A DNA stretch of 64,000 nucleotides, from the NCBI RefSeq assembly GCF_022427145.1, contig NZ_JAKSXN010000009.1, positions 37,579 to 101,578 on the forward strand, read 5' to 3'. This document shows, one piece after another, positions 59,935 through 64,000 of the stretch (positions are counted from its first letter, which is position 1; each line of letters starts with the position of its first letter). A program made the translations under genes and the position numbers. The DNA is from Paenibacillus timonensis (lineage in GTDB: Bacteria; Bacillota; Bacilli; Paenibacillales; Paenibacillaceae). The notes under the pieces were generated by a model that had not been told where the DNA came from, made no database searches, and saw only the letters and a program-made list of their open reading frames with translations.

Positions 59935-60620
59935 ACGAACATTTAAGCCGAATGGACCGTTACGGTCAGCCAAATCGAGTTAAACACGTCTCTGCGGCCT
60001 CATGGAGCCTTGCCTCCGGAATGGCGGCGGCCCCGCCTGCTCCGGAAGGTTCGACGGCGGAAGACGAACGGCCAACCCCAACCGTGCGGTCCCGGAGCGA
60101 TAAGGCAAGGGAAGAGATGCCTCTAATGCGTGAGGAGAAGAAGCCCGCCATCGGCGATGAGACGATGGTCCGACTGCTGATTCCGCGGATGGCGCCCGAG
60201 GAACAGCGGCGGGAGAAGGTGCCGCAGGTTCCGACGAAGCCGGAACCGGTCAGATCCGAAGCGGCTCGGGGCGGCAAATTCGAGTCTGCAGCAGTCGCAG
60301 CGTTGGCTAAATTGAAGGAACCTGTACAGCAAGTGCCGTTCTCTTCATCTCCGAACTCCAGAGTGGCGCGCGAGAACGAAGGATTGGACGATATCCAGGG
60401 GCGGCTGCTTTCGGCGCCCGGGATGGAACCGCTGGCTAGTCCGGGGATGGAGCCGGATCTGGAAATGCTGCCGACGCGCAAAGAGCTGTTTCCGTCGCAA
60501 CGGTTGAAAATGACCCGTTGGTTTTATAATTCGCTTCTCTACATCTTTGTCATCATTCTGATTTATTTGTTATGGTGGGGCGTAAGCGATTCGCCGTGGG
60601 GGAAAAACCATGGTTTATAA
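59931..60620 (+). CDS. Uncharacterised tail-anchored membrane protein
   Basis: I do not recognise this 229-residue protein. Residues 1 to about 190 are hydrophilic, low in complexity and rich in Pro, Glu, Arg and Ala, probably disordered, with a repeated element APGMEPLA / SPGMEPD near 165-180. A single membrane helix lies at the C-terminus (about 199-216, LLYIFVIILIYLLWW) before a short end. It is translationally coupled to the CPBP protease; a substrate or regulator role is only an inference. Confidence 0.65.
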   Translation: MNEHLSRMDRYGQPNRVKHVSAASWSLASGMAAAPPAPEGSTAEDERPTPTVRSRSDKAREEMPLMREEKKPAIGDETMVRLLIPRMAPEEQRREKVPQVPTKPEPVRSEAARGGKFESAAVAALAKLKEPVQQVPFSSSPNSRVARENEGLDDIQGRLLSAPGMEPLASPGMEPDLEMLPTRKELFPSQRLKMTRWFYNSLLYIFVIILIYLLWWGVSDSPWGKNHGL

Positions 60621-60632
60621 TAGTTAAGGCGT

Positions 60633-60669
60633 AAAAAAACCGTCAGGAGGAATTCTCCTGGCGGTTTTT
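60633..60669. terminator. Bidirectional terminator
   Basis: ACCGTCAGGAG (60639-60649) pairs with CTCCTGGCGGT (60655-60665), flanked by A7 on the left and T5 on the right. It serves the plus-strand pair and the converging deacetylase gene. Confidence 0.9.
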
Positions 60670-60702
60670 GCGTCTTCTAGGCTTTGGGCGGGACTATATC
60701 CT

Positions 60703-61662
60703 TTATTTTGTTCCTCCGGACTCTGCTTCGACGGGAGCAGGTCCGATGCTCCTCGGGTCGACGAAACCATAACCTTTCTGTTCCAGCTGGGTCAGCAAAT
60801 CATCCAACGCCTCCACGGTCCAAGGAAGCTCGTGCATCAGGATGTTGCTTCCGGCATGAAGCTGTTCGAGCACATTGGCGATGACCGCTTCCGGCTTGTT
60901 TTTGTTCTTGCTGTCCCAATCGAGGGAACCATTGGACCAGGTCATGTAGATCAGGTCGTTGTCGTCCGCGATTAGGTGCGTCGTTTCGTTGCCTGATCCG
61001 AAAGGCGGACGGAAGAAACGAGGCGTTTCGCCGGTCGTTTCCTTCACGATGTTTTGCACGTCTTCGATCTGTTTGCGCATGTTTGCCGCGGATTCTTTCT
61101 TTAAGTCGATGTGATCCCAACTGTGATTTCCGATGATCTGCCCGCGGTCTTTGATCAACTGCAGCAGCTCGGGATGAGCTTTCACCCGGTACCCGTTTAC
61201 GAAAAAGATCGCTTTCGCTTGATGCTTATCCAGCGTATCGATCAGTCCGTCGATCATTTCCTTTTCCTTCGGCCCGTCGTCAAACGTCAGCAATACGACC
61301 TTCTTGTCCACGGTCTCATCATTGGGTACCACGTTGTATGCTTTATTGATGTGATACAGTAGCGGAGGCGCGGCAACTTCGGAAGAGGAGTCCTCGCCGA
61401 TTTGATCAGGTACGGCGGTGTGATCGGCAGCGCCGGACGAATTGCCAGGGGTTCTTCCCTGATCCGATGGTGCCGAGCCCTCAAGCTGTCCGCTTGCTTG
61501 TCCGGTTTCATCGTTGCCGCCTTGCACGGTCGCCTCGACAGAGTGAGTGGCGTTTTGGTTGGATGTGGATACCTTCGGCTGTGCATCAGGTTGGCCGCAT
61601 GAGCTAAGAATAAGACAAGCGGCGGCGATGGGCAGGAGTTTCTTGTGGAGCAAAGGAGTCAT
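60703..61662 (-). CDS. Polysaccharide deacetylase-family lipoprotein
   Basis: A 319-residue exported lipoprotein with a lipobox ending at C22 (ILSSC), a long Ser/Gly/Asn/Gln-rich linker (about 23-100) and a NodB-homology domain. Conserved motifs are TFDDGP (D128, D129), the metal histidines H180 and H184 in GNHSWDH, RPPFGSG and ILMHE. Such enzymes remove N-acetyl groups from peptidoglycan or other surface glycans. The exact substrate is not visible. ATG after AGGAAAG. Confidence 0.85.
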   Translation of the reverse strand: MTPLLHKKLLPIAAACLILSSCGQPDAQPKVSTSNQNATHSVEATVQGGNDETGQASGQLEGSAPSDQGRTPGNSSGAADHTAVPDQIGEDSSSEVAAPPLLYHINKAYNVVPNDETVDKKVVLLTFDDGPKEKEMIDGLIDTLDKHQAKAIFFVNGYRVKAHPELLQLIKDRGQIIGNHSWDHIDLKKESAANMRKQIEDVQNIVKETTGETPRFFRPPFGSGNETTHLIADDNDLIYMTWSNGSLDWDSKNKNKPEAVIANVLEQLHAGSNILMHELPWTVEALDDLLTQLEQKGYGFVDPRSIGPAPVEAESGGTK

Positions 61663-61749
61663 CTCGCTTTCCTGTATTTATGCCGCATGAGTTTGAGGCA
61701 AACCGCGAACACTACAGATGATTTTAACATAACCAAGGAGGTTTTTTAC

Positions 61750-62145
61750 GTGAAATCTTCCTCATTTTTAGGCGGTATTCTGGTCGGCGTCTTTGCCGCG
61801 ATGTGGGCTTCGAGACGGAAGCAAAGCCTGATGTCGGTCATGAACGGCGCGGGTTCGGCCTTGAAGTTTGCCGGGGTGACCTCGAACCGCCACGAAAACC
61901 CCACCGAAGATATATCGGCAGCGTTGAAGACGGAAGCTTCAGCGTCCGAAACCGCGGCGAAGGCTAAAGGGGCAGACAACGCCCAGGTGTATCCCAGTTC
62001 CGGCACGGTATCAGCGTCCGGTTCGAATCATTCGAAGGAATACAGTCTAAAGCAACTGACGGACTTCATTAAAGGCGATGCGGATGTGCGCCGTGAAGTC
62101 GAAGCCATTCTCAAAGAGACGAATTCACCGGTCCCGGGACTGTAA
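61750..62145 (+). CDS. Small membrane-anchored protein of unknown function
   Basis: A 131-residue protein with one N-terminal helix (about 5-20, FLGGILVGVFAAMWA) followed by RRKQ, a YtxH-like topology, then an Ala/Ser/Thr/Asn-rich linker and a charged C-terminal helix (SLKQLTDFIKGDADVRREV). I do not recognise a defined family. GTG start after AAGGAGG. It is bounded by a strong terminator. Confidence 0.7.
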   Translation: MKSSSFLGGILVGVFAAMWASRRKQSLMSVMNGAGSALKFAGVTSNRHENPTEDISAALKTEASASETAAKAKGADNAQVYPSSGTVSASGSNHSKEYSLKQLTDFIKGDADVRREVEAILKETNSPVPGL

Positions 62146-62168
62146 TCCAACCGTCGCCAACCCGCTCT

Positions 62169-62228
62169 AGAATCATTTTCTTCCCCCTTCCCGGGGGATC
62201 GGAAAATGATTCTTTTTTGGTCTATTTT
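62169..62228 (+). terminator. Terminator after the small membrane protein gene
   Basis: Twelve-base arms AGAATCATTTTC (62169-62180) and GAAAATGATTCT (62212-62223), with an inner CCCCC/GGGGG stem, then TTTTTT. Confidence 0.92.
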
Positions 62229-62289
62229 AAAGCGTGCATTTAGGGGAAATAAGTGATAACATACATACAAAGAACCATTTCCAGCACAT

Positions 62290-62320
62290 TTGACAACAGG
62301 TTTCATAATCTGTTTATAAC
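62290..62320 (+). promoter_or_regulatory. SigA promoter of the mecA-like gene
   Basis: TTGACA (62290-62295) and TATAAC (62315-62320), spacing 19, or TTATAA at 62314 with spacing 18. Confidence 0.6.
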
Positions 62321-62346
62321 ACGGCATAGAGAGAGGAGGATCCTGT

Positions 62347-62967
62347 ATGAAGATAGAAAGACTAGGCCAGGATAAGATACGGATTTTCCTCACGTTTGAC
62401 GATTTAAGCGAACGCGGTATACAGAAAGAGGACATGTGGCAAGAGATTCCCAAAGTCCATGACCTGTTCACCGAAATGATGGATCAGGCTTATAACGAAG
62501 TGGGCTTTGACGCCACCGGGCCATTGGCTGTGGAAGTGTTCGCCCTTCCTGCACAAGGAATGGTCGTCATCGTAACGCGCGGCAAATACGATCACCATCA
62601 ACACGGGATCGGCTCGCCTTATGAGGATGAACTGCCGGAAGAAGTATACGAGATGGAAGTCACGCTGGAGCAAAGCGATACGATTTTGTATTCCTTTGAC
62701 GATTTCGAAAATTTGATCGAAGCGGCACACGTGCTTAAGACGATGCTTCAGAATGCCGGCAGACTGTATAAATATAATGGGAAATGGGTTCTTCAGTTGG
62801 AGCCGGAAGAATTGGAGGAGGGCAAGCACCCTGCTTTGATCGCGGTATTGGCTGAGTTTGGCGAAGCAACTTCGGTAACGACGGCGATGCTGGAAGAGTA
62901 CGGGAATTTGATCATGGCCGACCACGCGGTGGACACGATTTGCAGCCACTTCAAGCGCCAGGATTGA
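62347..62967 (+). CDS. mecA: Adaptor protein MecA/YpbH
   Basis: A ClpC adaptor that delivers proteins to the ClpCP protease, known for competence and sporulation control in B. subtilis. The 206-residue protein has the conserved N-terminal substrate-binding domain (MKIERLGQDKIRIFLTFDDL, residues 1-80), an acidic linker and the C-terminal ClpC-binding domain (YSFDDFENLIEAAHVLK). The neighbourhood, near serA and prsW, resembles the ypbH locus of B. subtilis, so YpbH is as likely as MecA. Start after GAGAGGAGG. Confidence 0.87.
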   Translation: MKIERLGQDKIRIFLTFDDLSERGIQKEDMWQEIPKVHDLFTEMMDQAYNEVGFDATGPLAVEVFALPAQGMVVIVTRGKYDHHQHGIGSPYEDELPEEVYEMEVTLEQSDTILYSFDDFENLIEAAHVLKTMLQNAGRLYKYNGKWVLQLEPEELEEGKHPALIAVLAEFGEATSVTTAMLEEYGNLIMADHAVDTICSHFKRQD

Positions 62968-63053
62968 TTTGTACGTATTCGAGAAAGGCAACCCGTGAAA
63001 CGATATGAGAGAGAGACAAGGAACGGCAAGCGGCCAATAAGGGGGGATAACCG

Positions 63054-63746
63054 TTGCTCTTTTTCTCGATAGCAAGCGCAGCGGTAGCTCCCGGTATTGC
63101 ACTGCTAACATATTTTTATCTCAAGGACAAGTATGATGCGGAACCCTTGCATATGGTCATCAAGGTGTTCCTGCTTGGCTTCTTGATCGTATTGCCGGTC
63201 ATGATCATCCAGCGGGGGTTGACGATGTGGCTTGGCGATGGGCCGCTGGTGACGGCATTTGGCATTTCGGCCGGCGTTGAGGAAGTGCTGAAGTGGTTCG
63301 TGCTATTTCATATGATTTACAATCATACGGAGTTTGATGAACCGTATGACGGGATATTATATGCGGTGGCAATATCCTTGGGATTTGCGACGGTCGAGAA
63401 TGTCCTTTACGCTTTGGCGAGCCACGCCTCGATCGGCACCATGATCGTTCGGGCCCTGCTTCCGGTATCGGGACACGCGATGTTTGGCGTCATGATGGGG
63501 TACTACTTGGGCCGGGCCAAATTTTCAACCGGATGGCAAAGTCGGAAGTTCCTCATTTTTTCGCTGTTATTCCCGTTGTTCTGGCACGGGGTTTATGACT
63601 GGATCTTAAACAATACGACCCAGTACTGGATCTGGTTTATCGTTCCGCTCATGGCCTTCCTCTGGTATGGGGGACTTGGCAAGGTGTACCGGGCCAACAA
63701 TCGATCCCCTTTCCGGTTAACGCCGGGAGCCAAGGGGCAAGACTAA
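63054..63746 (+). CDS. prsW: Intramembrane protease PrsW
   Basis: A multi-pass membrane metalloprotease; in B. subtilis PrsW makes the first cut in anti-sigma factor RsiW, activating SigW in response to envelope stress. The 230-residue protein has the catalytic EE pair (E76/E77 in GVEEVLKW), the DGILYAVAISLGFATVENV segment and conserved histidines in SGHAMFG and FWHGVYDW. TTG start after AAGGGGGG. No rsiW homologue is in the window; the target could be another anti-sigma factor. Confidence 0.9.
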   Translation: MLFFSIASAAVAPGIALLTYFYLKDKYDAEPLHMVIKVFLLGFLIVLPVMIIQRGLTMWLGDGPLVTAFGISAGVEEVLKWFVLFHMIYNHTEFDEPYDGILYAVAISLGFATVENVLYALASHASIGTMIVRALLPVSGHAMFGVMMGYYLGRAKFSTGWQSRKFLIFSLLFPLFWHGVYDWILNNTTQYWIWFIVPLMAFLWYGGLGKVYRANNRSPFRLTPGAKGQD

Positions 63747-63838
63747 TTCATTGAAGAATAGGGCATCCTGATTCTAGCGATTTGCGCGTCTGCTGTAAGG
63801 CAGACCGTGAAGTTGGATAGAAGGGGGTGCCTTTTTTC

Positions 63839-63991
63839 GTGCGCGTCAAGGTAAGAATCACCTGTAAAGCGTGCGGCGAGCGGTTCGTGCTGCGCGGCAA
63901 AAAAGAACGCGGCCACATTGATACCGGCTTTAAGCAATGCTTGTGCAACAATCAGCATGACTTCGAGATCGAAGAAGATGTGGTGCAATAA
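63839..63991 (+). CDS. Zinc-ribbon microprotein
   Basis: A 50-residue frame beginning with GTG and ending TAA: MRVKVRITCKACGERFVLRG, then a basic stretch, TGFKQCLCNN and an acidic tail. The CxxC (C9/C12) and CxC (C34/C36) pairs look like a small zinc ribbon, and Lys/Arg-rich followed by Glu/Asp-rich ends look like a real protein rather than chance. GGGGGTG lies about 12 bases upstream. I do not recognise the family. A weak inverted repeat (GTCTGC/GCAGAC, 63788-63805) precedes it. Confidence 0.6.
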   Translation: MRVKVRITCKACGERFVLRGKKERGHIDTGFKQCLCNNQHDFEIEEDVVQ

Positions 63992-64000
63992 GGGGAAGCG

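Noticed and set aside
1..64000. CRISPR arrays, rRNA, tRNA, prophage genes, insertion-sequence transposases
   Set aside because: None was found. The only repeated sequences are the intergenic elements near 41.5 and 50.0 kb, which lack the regular spacing of a CRISPR array and any transposase gene.

Overview
The window reads as a chromosomal segment of a GC-rich, endospore-forming Firmicute of the Paenibacillaceae (Paenibacillus/Cohnella type). The evidence is the gene order yqxK-spoIIM-fur-yqzK-xerD-deoB-punA-pdp-dacF-spoIIAA-spoIIAB-sigF, and further on spoVAA-spoVAB-spoVAF-lysA-ppiB, ribDE-BA-H, scpAB, dacB-spmAB-rluB-resABCDE and serA. This is the classic Bacillus subtilis backbone order, with GTG/TTG starts, strong AGGAGG-type ribosome binding sites and many rho-independent terminators.

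Layout. 1-9.8 kb is the backbone with the forespore sigma-factor operon: a SigF-type promoter precedes dacF and a near-consensus SigH promoter precedes spoIIAA. 9.9-33.7 kb is an accessory block for purine salvage and catabolism: an FAD oxidoreductase, a divergent pair of chromate-transporter-family proteins, a gamma-glutamyltransferase-like Ntn hydrolase, an amidase, PucR, XdhC, a MobA-like protein, a BMP lipoprotein with ABC transporter, three xanthine dehydrogenase subunits, OHCU decarboxylase, 5-hydroxyisourate hydrolase, allantoinase, allantoate amidohydrolase, ureidoglycine-glyoxylate aminotransferase and DeoD. 33.8-36.6 kb holds a reduced spoVA set (AA, AB, AF) behind a SigG-type promoter. 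36.7-38.9 kb holds lysA, ppiB and the spore protein gene tlp. 39.1-43.6 kb is the riboflavin operon under an FMN riboswitch, split by an intergenic repeat. 43.7-49.9 kb holds scpAB, ytfI/ytfJ, dacB, spmAB and rluB. 50.2-56.0 kb is the cytochrome c maturation and ResDE operon. 56.1-58.2 kb is serA behind a T-box. 58.3-64 kb holds lineage-specific membrane proteins, a CPBP protease, a deacetylase lipoprotein, a MecA/YpbH adaptor, PrsW and a zinc-ribbon microprotein.

How the genes work together. The central block looks like a complete route from imported nucleosides or purines to ammonia: BMP-ABC uptake, nucleoside phosphorylases, xanthine dehydrogenase with XdhC/MobA cofactor helpers, then HIU hydrolase, OHCU decarboxylase, allantoinase, allantoate amidohydrolase and PucG. 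No recognisable uricase is present. The flavoprotein at the left edge of the block is the best candidate for urate oxidation. The GGT-like protein plus amidase could handle the oxalurate or oxamate produced after PucG. The block sits exactly between sigF and spoVAA, which are neighbours in B. subtilis. This placement, the uricase gap and the reduced spoVA set are the most interesting points. No CRISPR array, rRNA, tRNA, prophage or transposase gene was seen.
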